A stretch of 6,013 bases of DNA from an uncultured Clostridium sp. (GTDB lineage: Bacteria > Bacillota_A > Clostridia > Lachnospirales > Lachnospiraceae). The stretch covers positions 1 through 6,013 of the forward strand of contig USQV01000069.1 of the NCBI GenBank assembly GCA_900556965.1, read 5' to 3'. A program made the position numbers and the translations under genes. Shown in pieces: positions 1-5,771 of this stretch; the stretch's first letter is position 1; every line of letters begins with the position of its first letter. Under the pieces are notes generated by a model, which was not told the DNA's origin, did no database searches, and saw only the letters and a list, made by a program, of their open reading frames with translations.

Positions 1-1518
1 ACACTTACTTGAAGCGGTTGCTGTCTTTAAAAGCGGCTTGATCTTATCGTGAAGACCGAGGTGTCCGCCGTAGAAGCCTCCCTCACAGTAGGCTAACGGG
101 TTGGTAGAGGCACGCATTTCTCCAAGATATGCGTAGGTACGGATGTGGATCTTGCGGATCAGCTCCAGGTAGTAATCCAGTACCTCATAGAAATCACGGC
201 TCTCCTGTCTTGCCTTCGCAAGGATCATCGGAAGATGCAGGCTCACAACGCCAATGTTGAAGCGGCCCACAAAGCGGGGCACATCATTTTCATCGGCAGG
301 CTCCATTCCTCCGCGCTCATACCACGGGGAAAGGAAGGCACGGCAGCCCATCGGACTGATCACCTTTCCGTACTTTTTATACATGCTGGCAATATAGCCC
401 TCACCGGTCAGAGAAAGCCAGTCCGGATACATGGTCTTTGAGGAACACTCGATGCCTGCCTCAAAGACATCCTCCAGCTCTCCTCCCGGCCCGTGAAGCT
501 TCTCATCATAGAGGAATACAAGCTTCGGGAACAGCACCGGCTTTTTATGTCCGGCCTTGCCCTGTCCTTTTTTCCTTACATTCAGCATGGTGATCGTTGC
601 CATCTTTGCAAAGCGGCTCGTTCCGGTTCCGGCTGTCATGGTAATAAACGGATAATCGCCTCTGCTGGAGGACACGGAGTTGAATTTATATTCCCAGCCC
701 TGGAAGCCCTGCTCCATATCCCTCTGAACATCGTTCCAGGCAACCTCCTTCGCCTTTTCCTCCTCCAGACCGAGATCTACATATTTATCAATATATTTAA
801 TATAGGATTTTTCCGCATAGGGGGCAAGGATATTCTCGACATTCGGAACGGTAAAGCCGCCGTACTGCTGGCTTGCCGCACTTAAAACAATATCGCCGAT
901 CACGTCAAAGGCAACATCCAGCGTCTTCGGCTCATTGTACCATATATTTCCCATCTCGAATCCGCCTGTAAGCACCGTTTCCACATCAAACAGACAGCAG
1001 TTCATTGTGTCGCGTCTTGCAGACATATCGTGGATATAGATGTAACCGTCACGGCATGCCTGAAGCTCCTCCACCGTCATAAAAAACTTCTGATATAACG
1101 ATTTATTCAGCTCATTAAAGATCAGGCTTCTTTTTGTGGATACCAGCGCACTGTCCGTGTTGCTGTTTTCTTTATCGCCGATATACATGATCGACTGGCT
1201 TTTCTTATAGACCTCATCCAGCATCTGCACGAAGTCCTGCTTGTAGTTGCGGTAGTCGCGGTAGCTTTTTGCCACGAGCGGATTGACACGCTCCAGCGCT
1301 CCCTCTACGATATTATGCATCTGGGCGATCGGGATCTCCGAAACCTCCATCTGTTCTGCCTTTTCCGTTACAAACTGACATATAAAATTGGTTTCCGCAT
1401 TGGAAAACGTGATCATAGCTCTGTTGGCCGACTTATTAACGGCCACGACCACCTTCTGCACGTTGAAATCTTCTCTGGTGCCATCTTTTTTGATCACTTT
1501 GATCTCACTGCATTTCAT
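1..1518 (-). CDS. nrdD: Anaerobic ribonucleoside-triphosphate reductase (class III), N-terminal 506 codons, cut by left edge
   Basis: This enzyme reduces ribonucleoside triphosphates to dNTPs without oxygen, using a glycyl radical installed by the radical-SAM activase NrdG. The frame is open without a stop from the ATG at 1518 to base 1. Residues ~4-95 look like an ATP-cone, the allosteric nucleotide-sensing domain (VIKKDGTREDF at 8-18). The catalytic barrel follows: GYIYIHD (158-164), MNCCLFD (172-178, with adjacent Cys174/Cys175 where the family carries an active-site Cys), QQYGG, then SPMGCRAF (Cys392 in the conserved MGCR motif), and near the edge ASTNPLAYCEGG. Family members are usually ~700 residues or more, so roughly 200 are missing, including the zinc-binding cysteines and the C-terminal radical glycine. 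The ATG overlaps the scpB stop as ATGA. An AAAGGAGG site at 1529-1536, 10 nt upstream and inside scpB, supports this start. No separate promoter or NrdR-type operator is visible just upstream. Identity is secure; only completeness is unknown. Confidence 0.96.
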   Translation of the reverse strand, partial: MKCSEIKVIKKDGTREDFNVQKVVVAVNKSANRAMITFSNAETNFICQFVTEKAEQMEVSEIPIAQMHNIVEGALERVNPLVAKSYRDYRNYKQDFVQMLDEVYKKSQSIMYIGDKENSNTDSALVSTKRSLIFNELNKSLYQKFFMTVEELQACRDGYIYIHDMSARRDTMNCCLFDVETVLTGGFEMGNIWYNEPKTLDVAFDVIGDIVLSAASQQYGGFTVPNVENILAPYAEKSYIKYIDKYVDLGLEEEKAKEVAWNDVQRDMEQGFQGWEYKFNSVSSSRGDYPFITMTAGTGTSRFAKMATITMLNVRKKGQGKAGHKKPVLFPKLVFLYDEKLHGPGGELEDVFEAGIECSSKTMYPDWLSLTGEGYIASMYKKYGKVISPMGCRAFLSPWYERGGMEPADENDVPRFVGRFNIGVVSLHLPMILAKARQESRDFYEVLDYYLELIRKIHIRTYAYLGEMRASTNPLAYCEGGFYGGHLGLHDKIKPLLKTATASSKC

Positions 1519-2165
1519 TGAACCGTGTCCTCCTTTTGTTCTGTTTCTTCTGTTGTCTCCCTGTTCCGGTCATCCAGCAGTCTGCCGGATGCATCCAGCT
1601 TCAGGTTCAGTTCCTCCTCCACCTCTGTCCGGATCTCCTCCTCCTGCTCCGGGTCGATATCCGGGAGATCCACTGTGGAGCTTACGCCGAATCGTCTTAA
1701 AAATTCTTCTGTTGTTGCAAACAGGGCCGGGCGGCCCGGTGCATCCAGACGACCGGCCTCATATACAAGATTATATTCAATGAGGCGGTTCACCGCATGA
1801 TCCGATTTTACGCCTCTTATTTTCTCTATATCTGCTTTTGTCACAGGCTGCTTATAGGCAATGATCGCCAACGTTTCCAGAATGACATCTGTAAGCACCT
1901 GTTTTTTCGGAGTTGCCGCCACGCGGATCAGATTTTCGTAGTATCCGGTGCGGGTACACATCTGATAGCTGTCATCCAGACGCATGATCTGCATTCCGCA
2001 AACCTCGTTTGCGTACCGCTCCTTCAGACGCTCTGCCGCTGCCTCTGCCTGCTGCTCGCTTTGCTCTAAGGCCGCTGCCAGCTGGCGGATCTCAACAGAC
2101 TGTCCCATGGCAAAAAGCACTGCCTCTACAACTGCCTCCTGCTCCCGTAAATCCTCTACTCTCAC
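1515..2165 (-). CDS. scpB: Segregation and condensation protein B, kleisin-partner of SMC condensin
   Basis: ScpB dimerises and binds the kleisin ScpA in the SMC-ScpAB condensin, which compacts and helps segregate the nucleoid. The 216-residue product has two winged-helix regions: about 8-80 (AVVEAVLFAMGQ at 11-22), and about 85-161 with the family signature LETLAIIAYKQPVTKADIE (96-114), IRGVKSD (116-122), GRLDAPGRPALFATT (138-152) and FLRRFGV (155-161). Residues after ~165 form an acidic, Glu-rich tail (PEQEEEIRTEVEEEL) that is probably disordered. The start is GTG at 2165. It overlaps the scpA stop as GTGA and has GGAGGAG at 2171-2177 only 5 nt upstream, which favours it strongly. The stop overlaps the nrdD start by 4 bp. 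Expression is therefore probably coupled to scpA and passed on to nrdD. Confidence 0.96.
   Translation of the reverse strand: MRVEDLREQEAVVEAVLFAMGQSVEIRQLAAALEQSEQQAEAAAERLKERYANEVCGMQIMRLDDSYQMCTRTGYYENLIRVAATPKKQVLTDVILETLAIIAYKQPVTKADIEKIRGVKSDHAVNRLIEYNLVYEAGRLDAPGRPALFATTEEFLRRFGVSSTVDLPDIDPEQEEEIRTEVEEELNLKLDASGRLLDDRNRETTEETEQKEDTVQ
1529..1536 (-). promoter_or_regulatory. Ribosome binding site of nrdD inside scpB
   Basis: AAAGGAGG on the minus strand lies in the last codons of scpB, 10 nt before the ATG at 1518. It is a strong site, so nrdD can be translated by new initiation as well as by ribosomes finishing scpB. Confidence 0.75.
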
Positions 2166-2953
2166 TCGGTCTCCTCCGCACGGATATCCGAAGCTTCCTC
2201 ATCTTCCTCCGGCTCCGTTGTTTCCATCATCATATCGTCAAACAGGCGTTCCTGTGTCAGATGCAGCTTTCCCATCTTCATTAACTCAAGGATCGCAAGA
2301 AATGTGACCACGATCTCTGTTTTATCCTTCTGTCTGCCCAGCATGGAACGAAAGCTGAATTTTCGGTGCTTTCTGGCATATCCCAGAACGGAATCGATCT
2401 TCTCCTCAAGGCTTACCGGCTCCTTTTTGATCGTTCCGAAGGAGCTGCGAACCGGGTCGATCTTCTCCTGCTGGCGCTTCATGACTGCATCAAATATTGC
2501 CTGAAGCCTTGATAACGTCAATCCGTCCAGCAATTTATCAAGATCCACCGGCTCCTCATACTGCTCGATTTCTTTCGGGACTGTCCGGGATTTATAAAAG
2601 ATCTTATCGGCATCCAGCTCCATATCCTTAAGCTCCAGCGACATGTATTTGTATGTCTTGTATTCCAGAAGCCTCTGGACAAGCTCAGAACGCGGATCCT
2701 CCTCCTCGCCTTCCTCATTGACCTCCTTCGGAAGCAGCATTCTTGCCTTAATATCGAGAAGTGTGGCTGCCATTACAAGGAACTCGCTGACTATATCTAA
2801 CGATTCCTCCTCCATGTGATTTACATAATCCAGATACTGGTCTGTGATCTCCGCAATGGGGATATCGTAAATATTCACTTTGTTTTTTTCGATCAGGTGA
2901 AGTAAAAGATCTAACGGTCCTTCAAACTTCTCCAATTTATAAGAAAGCTCCAT
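2162..2953 (-). CDS. scpA: Segregation and condensation protein A, kleisin subunit of SMC condensin
   Basis: ScpA is the kleisin that bridges the SMC dimer and binds ScpB; it acts on the nucleoid in chromosome compaction and segregation. The product is 263 residues, a normal length. The N-terminal SMC-neck-binding part is typical: FEGPLDLLLHLIEKNKVNIY (9-28), then IAEITDQYLDYV, then the helix EFLVMAATLLDIKARMLLP. A variable acidic and charged middle follows. A C-terminal winged helix contains EIVVTFLAILELMKMGKL, followed by an acidic tail (TEPEEDEEASD). The ATG at 2953 sits 6 nt from a modest GAGGGAG site (2960-2966). It is the first gene after the promoter and terminator at 3051-3133, so it probably heads the scpA-scpB-nrdD unit. 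The smc gene is not in this window, as is common in Firmicutes. Function is confident from the motifs. Confidence 0.96.
   Translation of the reverse strand: MELSYKLEKFEGPLDLLLHLIEKNKVNIYDIPIAEITDQYLDYVNHMEEESLDIVSEFLVMAATLLDIKARMLLPKEVNEEGEEEDPRSELVQRLLEYKTYKYMSLELKDMELDADKIFYKSRTVPKEIEQYEEPVDLDKLLDGLTLSRLQAIFDAVMKRQQEKIDPVRSSFGTIKKEPVSLEEKIDSVLGYARKHRKFSFRSMLGRQKDKTEIVVTFLAILELMKMGKLHLTQERLFDDMMMETTEPEEDEEASDIRAEETE
2171..2177 (-). promoter_or_regulatory. Ribosome binding site deciding the GTG start of scpB
   Basis: GGAGGAG on the minus strand, inside the 3' end of scpA and 5 nt before the GTG at 2165, selects GTG as the start and gives a 4-bp overlap with scpA. Confidence 0.8.
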
Positions 2954-2959
2954 TTCTCA

Positions 2960-2966
2960 CTCCCTC
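2960..2966 (-). promoter_or_regulatory. Ribosome binding site of scpA
   Basis: The minus strand reads GAGGGAG 6 nt before the scpA ATG. It is a weaker match than the AGGAGG-type sites of scpB, nrdD and the carboxypeptidase, so scpA may be translated less efficiently than the downstream genes. Confidence 0.55.
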
Positions 2967-3050
2967 ATCCGGTTTTATCTCAGTCGAGGCTGTGCACCAA
3001 AATCACGCGCTAAGTCTCACGGACCTTCGGCTTGAACCCTCTCTTGTGAC

Positions 3051-3078
3051 AAAAAAGAGCCCCGCATAAGAGACTCTT
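3051..3078 (-). terminator. Intrinsic terminator or attenuator between promoter and scpA
   Basis: On the minus strand a 9-bp stem, AAGAGTCTC (3078-3070) with GGGGCTCTT (3063-3055), includes two G-U pairs and closes a 6-nt loop, TTATGC. The 3' arm runs straight into a T tract, so six consecutive Ts span 3056-3051. It lies about 20 nt downstream of the predicted transcription start and ~100 bp before scpA. It would stop transcripts from that promoter after roughly 45-50 nt, and would also stop readthrough from the phosphoesterase gene. Either it is a simple terminator for upstream transcription, or it is a conditional attenuator for scpA-scpB-nrdD. Part of the 5' arm (AGTCTC, 3075-3070) can instead pair with GAGACT at 3018-3013, a possible antiterminator. 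Confidence 0.7.
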
Positions 3079-3104
3079 GATCTTTGGCTTTGCATTGCTC
3101 ACTC

Positions 3105-3133
3105 AGTATACCAGACTTTTCATCCTCTGTAAA
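3105..3133 (-). promoter_or_regulatory. Sigma-A-type promoter with extended -10, upstream of scpA
   Basis: The minus strand carries TTTACA (-35, 3133-3128), a 17-bp spacer, and TATACT (-10, 3110-3105). TGG immediately before the -10 gives an extended -10 element. Each hexamer has five of six consensus bases and the spacing is ideal. Transcription would start near 3098. It lies in the intergenic region 25 bp after the phosphoesterase stop and points toward scpA. An intrinsic terminator follows almost at once, so it produces either a very short RNA or a leader that needs antitermination to reach scpA. Confidence 0.8.
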
Positions 3134-3157
3134 TAGGTTTGAGGAAATATTAACCTT

Positions 3158-4018
3158 CTAAATATTGTTTTTCGGCTTTAGCCTAACCACTATAACTTGT
3201 GGTTTGTTGTTTAAACGTACATTGACGGAGTGGGTTCCGAGGCCCCTTCCCACGATCATTTTCTTTCCGTTTTTACCCGTAAAGATGCCCCCGCAGCGCG
3301 GATAAAAAAACTGATACTGGGGCGTCATCAATCCTCCCAAAAGCGGAAGGCGGATCGTTCCGCCGTGAAAATGGCCGGAGAGTGTAAGATCTGCCCCCCA
3401 TGCAGCATATTCTTCAAAAAACACCGGCGAGTGGGCAAGAAGAATCGAAAAGGGCTCCGGATCAACACCTCCGAGGGCATGCTTTAAATATATATGCTCC
3501 ATCCTCGGAGTACCCGGTCTGTAGTGGCACTCAGCAAGATCCACTCCGTAAAGGATCAGATCCTCCGTGATCCGGATACCTTCATCCGAGAGGATATGGA
3601 CGCCGAAGCTCCTTAACGCCTTCGTATAGCTCTCATACGCATCCCCATAGATATCTTTCTGTTTTTTCATGCGGAGCTCATGGTTTCCGTTCCCGCAGTA
3701 TACCGGAAATTCCTTTGCGAGAGCTTCAAACAGGGAGAGAGAGGCTGAAAGCTTTCTTTTTCCCTTTGCCACGATCATATCGCCTCCGGAAAGAACAGCG
3801 TCAGGGCGGACTGCCCTGACTACCTCTAAAAGCCTTTGATTATCCTTGCCGAACTCCTTATCGTGGAGGTCGGTGAGAAATACGAATGTCTTTTCCCTCC
3901 CTTTTAGCTTGGGAGAGGTGATCACATATTCCTCTGTCACAAGACAGTTTTTCTCATATTCCGACCGCAGCAGGCACGCCCCAGCTGCGGCCGTTATTGC
4001 AGCTATTTTGTACAGCAA
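3158..4018 (-). CDS. Calcineurin-like metallophosphoesterase, probably membrane-anchored (YkuE/YaeI-like)
   Basis: This is a metal-dependent phosphoesterase of 286 residues, and its substrate is not deducible from sequence. The five family metal-site blocks are present in order: TDLHD (49-53, with Asp50 and His52), GGD (78-80), GNGNHE (109-114), LAHSP (194-198) and SGHFHGG (214-220). Residues 2-17 are hydrophobic (IAAITAAAGACLL at 5-17) and resemble a short N-terminal membrane anchor, which would put the enzyme on the outer face of the membrane. The nearest described relatives by architecture are YkuE and YaeI, the latter linked to lipid substrates; that transfer of function is inference. The start is taken as TTG at 4018, with GGAGGG at 4031-4036, 12 nt upstream. 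No ATG or GTG was seen in this frame nearby upstream, and the next Met is inside the conserved core. It overlaps the preceding small gene by 16 bp, suggesting co-expression. Confidence 0.92.
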   Translation of the reverse strand: MLYKIAAITAAAGACLLRSEYEKNCLVTEEYVITSPKLKGREKTFVFLTDLHDKEFGKDNQRLLEVVRAVRPDAVLSGGDMIVAKGKRKLSASLSLFEALAKEFPVYCGNGNHELRMKKQKDIYGDAYESYTKALRSFGVHILSDEGIRITEDLILYGVDLAECHYRPGTPRMEHIYLKHALGGVDPEPFSILLAHSPVFFEEYAAWGADLTLSGHFHGGTIRLPLLGGLMTPQYQFFYPRCGGIFTGKNGKKMIVGRGLGTHSVNVRLNNKPQVIVVRLKPKNNI

Positions 4019-4227
4019 TCTGAATCTTTTCCCTCCAACGCCTGAATGCCAAATTCCATAACCGTTGCAACTGCCTGTCCATAGCTCTGAAGCTGAGGAT
4101 TCTCCTTCATCAGCTGATCGAGAACGGTCTTTAACTCACCGTGCACAAGGATCGTACAAGCCGGAGCCTGTTCCTTCGTCTTTCTGTTTTCCATCATTGC
4201 TTCCATAACTTTGATCTCTGCTTTCAT
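4003..4227 (-). CDS. Small protein of unknown function, possibly ribbon-helix-helix-like
   Basis: I do not recognise this 74-residue product as a named family. The ATG at 4227 has GAAAGGA-type spacing (AAAGGA at 4236-4241, 8 nt upstream), and the frame ends by overlapping the phosphoesterase start by 16 bp; both support a real gene. Residues 1-20 are charged and Met-rich. They are followed by a candidate beta strand (ACTILVHGEL, 23-32), a helix (KTVLDQLMKENPQL, 33-46) and a second helix (SYGQAVATVMEFGIQALE, 48-65). That strand-helix-helix order, with Leu/Ile in the strand, fits a ribbon-helix-helix (CopG/Arc-like) DNA-binding protein. The match is by pattern only and could be coincidental. 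The tail contains adjacent cysteines (DSDCCTK). If it is a repressor, the intergenic inverted repeats just upstream are natural candidate operators. Confidence 0.72.
   Translation of the reverse strand: MKAEIKVMEAMMENRKTKEQAPACTILVHGELKTVLDQLMKENPQLQSYGQAVATVMEFGIQALEGKDSDCCTK
4031..4036 (-). promoter_or_regulatory. Ribosome binding site deciding the TTG start of the phosphoesterase
   Basis: The minus strand reads GGAGGG inside the end of the 74-residue gene, 12 nt before the TTG at 4018. The spacing is longer than usual, but it is the only Shine-Dalgarno-like stretch near the overlap. A weak start such as TTG with long spacing suggests modest expression or coupling to translation of the upstream gene. 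Confidence 0.5.
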
Positions 4228-4254
4228 CTTTTAAGTCCTTTCCTGTTTAGTATT

Positions 4255-4330
4255 TAACCGAATCAAGTAAGTCCCCTGCTTCAATTGCGGCAAGCTCCTT
4301 CTGATAAACTGCGGAGCAGTTATTCGGTTA
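4255..4330. repeat. 76-bp element bounded by 9-bp perfect inverted repeats
   Basis: TAACCGAAT (4255-4263) and ATTCGGTTA (4322-4330) are perfect inverted copies. Nested at the right end is a second palindrome, AACTGC-GGA-GCAGTT (4307-4321). The element sits between the carboxypeptidase and the 74-residue gene. It could be an RNA leader structure, an operator region, or a small dispersed palindromic (MITE/REP-like) repeat. No transposase or target-site duplication was seen, and no second copy occurs in the window. The plus strand has an open stretch here but no start codon, so it is not called as a gene. Confidence 0.55.
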
Positions 4331-4343
4331 TGAGCAAGTAGCG

Positions 4344-4366
4344 AAGCGGATTGCAAATATCCGCTT
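4344..4366 (-). terminator. Stable hairpin just after the carboxypeptidase stop, lacking a U-tract
   Basis: AAGCGGAT and ATCCGCTT form a perfect 8-bp stem with a 7-nt loop, beginning 11 nt after the carboxypeptidase stop codon. The outer bases can extend the pairing imperfectly (GCAGT with ACTTGC). No T-run follows on either strand, so it is not a standard intrinsic terminator. It may be a 3'-end stabilising or processing hairpin, or part of the neighbouring 76-bp palindromic element. It is filed as a terminator by position only. Confidence 0.4.
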
Positions 4367-4377
4367 GACTGCTGTTA

Positions 4378-5757
4378 TTACTTTAATCCTTCTTTTTGCA
4401 TGGCGCCATCGACACCCAGATAGAACCATCTGTCTTCATCCTGCCGCCAGTCATTTTTAACAAGGGCACCGTTACTCTCAAAATAATACCAGTTTTCCCC
4501 ATTTTTCTGCCATCCGGTCAGCATTTTTCCGGCAGCATCGAAGCCATATTCCTCACCGTCGATCGTTACCAGACAGTCTGATAGCCTGCTTCCGTCTGCC
4601 AGCTCATATCTCCAGCTCTCCCCGTCACGGATCCATCTGTTTCCGGGAGTCTTTCCCGCATCAGAAGCTGCTTTCTGATATCCATAATCCAGCATAGCCT
4701 TTGTATCTGCATAATGTGTTCCCGATGCCTTTAGGATCACCGCGATCATACGGATCTCATCCTGCTCCACACAGGTGACCAGCGTATTTCCCGCACGGGA
4801 GGTATAGCCTGTCTTTCCTCCGATTATTCCCTTATAGTATCGGGAATCATTCGGGTAGAGCATTTTATGTCCGGGAGTGATGGTGCGCACTGCCGATTTT
4901 TTTATTGCCGGAAACGGATAGCTCAGGGTCGAGGCGATCTTACAGATCTCCTCTCTGGAAAATGCCGCGGCAGCAATTTTAGCCATATCCCGGCAGGTCG
5001 TGTAATGCTCTGTGCTGTTTAAACCGCTGGGATTAGCAAAGTGTGTCCCCGTACATCCTAATTCTGCCGCCTTCCGGTTCATCTTATCCGCAAAAGCGGA
5101 AACACTTCCACTCAAATGCTCTGCCAATCCATTGGCCACCTCATTCGCAGATTTTAGTAAAAGACCATACAGACAATCCTTGACCGACAAAACATCTCCC
5201 TCCGAGACATTAAGCGTTACCGCTCCGGATTCCAGCCCGGTCACCGCGGTTTTGGAAAACCTTACCTGATCGGTAAACGCGGCATTCTCTACTACGAGAA
5301 GCGCGGTCAAAAGCTTTGTGATGCTGGCCGGATACAGCTTTTCGTCTGCGTTCTTTTCAAAGACCACCCGATTTCTCGTGACATCATAGAGTATTCCGGC
5401 TTCTGCGGAAATTACCGGCTCTGCTGTTGACGCCGTTTCCTTGTCGGTGGTCGTGTAGGCTGCTGTCGGCAGAAGGGCACTGCCTGTCTGTCCGCCCGGC
5501 CCCGCCTGCTGATCTGAAACGGTCTGCTGCTCCGGCCCGGTCTGTTGTACCGATCCCGTCTGCTGGCCCGGTCCGGCCTGCTGTGCCGTTCCCGTCTGTC
5601 CCTCTGATCCCTTCGATTGCCGCGGTTCCACCCGGTTTTCTGTCTGATTATTAAATGCTTCAAGAGGAATGATCTGCACATCTGCTCTTGCCGGCATGGA
5701 AAAAAGAAGCGCCGCCGCCAAGCCAAGACTTACGATCTGCATTTGTTTTCTCCTCAT
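4378..5757 (-). CDS. Secreted D-alanyl-D-alanine carboxypeptidase with C-terminal cell-wall-binding repeats
   Basis: This penicillin-binding serine peptidase (family S11, DacA/DacF-like) trims the terminal D-Ala from peptidoglycan stem peptides outside the cell. Residues 1-25 are a signal peptide: MRRK, a hydrophobic core (IVSLGLAAALLFSM), and an ARA cleavage site. A Gln/Gly/Thr-rich linker (~36-112) contains a 12-residue tandem repeat. The catalytic domain (~115-365) has all three active-site motifs: SITK (Ser145 nucleophile, Lys148), SAN (203-205) and KTG (315-317). The family's usual second beta-domain is not recognisable. In its place, residues ~375-457 hold Trp/Tyr/Gly wall-binding repeats of ~20 residues, clearest at GWQKNGENWYYFESNGAL (415-432) and WRQDEDRWFYLGVDGAM (437-453). 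The ATG at 5757 follows AGGAGG (5764-5769) by 6 nt, 14 bp after the helicase stop, so the two genes are probably co-transcribed. Confidence 0.95.
   Translation of the reverse strand: MRRKQMQIVSLGLAAALLFSMPARADVQIIPLEAFNNQTENRVEPRQSKGSEGQTGTAQQAGPGQQTGSVQQTGPEQQTVSDQQAGPGGQTGSALLPTAAYTTTDKETASTAEPVISAEAGILYDVTRNRVVFEKNADEKLYPASITKLLTALLVVENAAFTDQVRFSKTAVTGLESGAVTLNVSEGDVLSVKDCLYGLLLKSANEVANGLAEHLSGSVSAFADKMNRKAAELGCTGTHFANPSGLNSTEHYTTCRDMAKIAAAAFSREEICKIASTLSYPFPAIKKSAVRTITPGHKMLYPNDSRYYKGIIGGKTGYTSRAGNTLVTCVEQDEIRMIAVILKASGTHYADTKAMLDYGYQKAASDAGKTPGNRWIRDGESWRYELADGSRLSDCLVTIDGEEYGFDAAGKMLTGWQKNGENWYYFESNGALVKNDWRQDEDRWFYLGVDGAMQKEGLK
5476..5601 (-). repeat. 36-bp (12-residue) tandem repeat in the carboxypeptidase linker, ~3.5 copies
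   Basis: The encoded units align as GQTGTAQQAGPG (residues 53-64), QQTGSVQQTGPE (65-76), QQTVSDQQAGPG (77-88) and a half unit GQTGSA (89-94). The consensus is roughly QQTGS-QQ-GPG. It lies between the signal peptide and the catalytic domain and looks like a flexible, uncharged spacer through the cell wall. Copy number may vary between strains, as is common for such repeats. Confidence 0.85.
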
Positions 5758-5763
5758 AATCCA

Positions 5764-5769
5764 CCTCCT
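5764..5769 (-). promoter_or_regulatory. Ribosome binding site of the carboxypeptidase gene
   Basis: The minus strand reads AGGAGG (within AGGAGGTG) 6 nt before the ATG at 5757, inside the 14-bp gap after the helicase stop. It is a near-perfect Shine-Dalgarno, fixes the start, and predicts efficient translation. Confidence 0.8.
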
Positions 5770-5771
5770 GT

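Larger units (their letters stand above)
2954..3157 (-). other. Intergenic leader region between phosphoesterase gene and scpA
   Basis: This 204-bp gap holds the extended -10 promoter (3105-3133), the intrinsic terminator (3051-3078) and ~100 bp of potential 5' leader before scpA. The leader includes GAGACT (3018-3013), which is complementary to part of the terminator's 5' arm. A 30-codon minus-strand reading frame (ATG at 3095, TGA ending at 3003) crosses the terminator. Its ATG is only ~3 nt from the predicted RNA start and has no proper ribosome binding site, so it is not called a gene. I do not recognise a known riboswitch class: there is no T-box sequence and no recognisable ligand-binding core. 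Confidence 0.6.

Noticed and set aside
145..885. Plus-strand open frames over the nrdD region (98 and 130 codons)
   Set aside because: They lie antisense to a continuous, motif-rich nrdD frame and show no recognisable protein features.
3022..3038. Minus-strand GGTTCAAGCC resembling a tRNA T-loop
   Set aside because: No flanking acceptor, D or anticodon arms can be formed around it.
2954..3157. Possible 6S RNA, T-box or other known riboswitch in the scpA leader
   Set aside because: The transcript before the terminator is too short, and no conserved core of those classes is visible.
3135..3157. Weak inverted repeat AGGTT/AACCT after the phosphoesterase stop as a terminator
   Set aside because: Only 5 bp with a ~12-nt loop and no T-run; the hairpin at 3051-3078 is a far better terminator.
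4228..4377. Promoter for the 74-residue gene
   Set aside because: TTG-type -35 candidates were examined on the minus strand, but none has a good -10 at 16-18 bp spacing.
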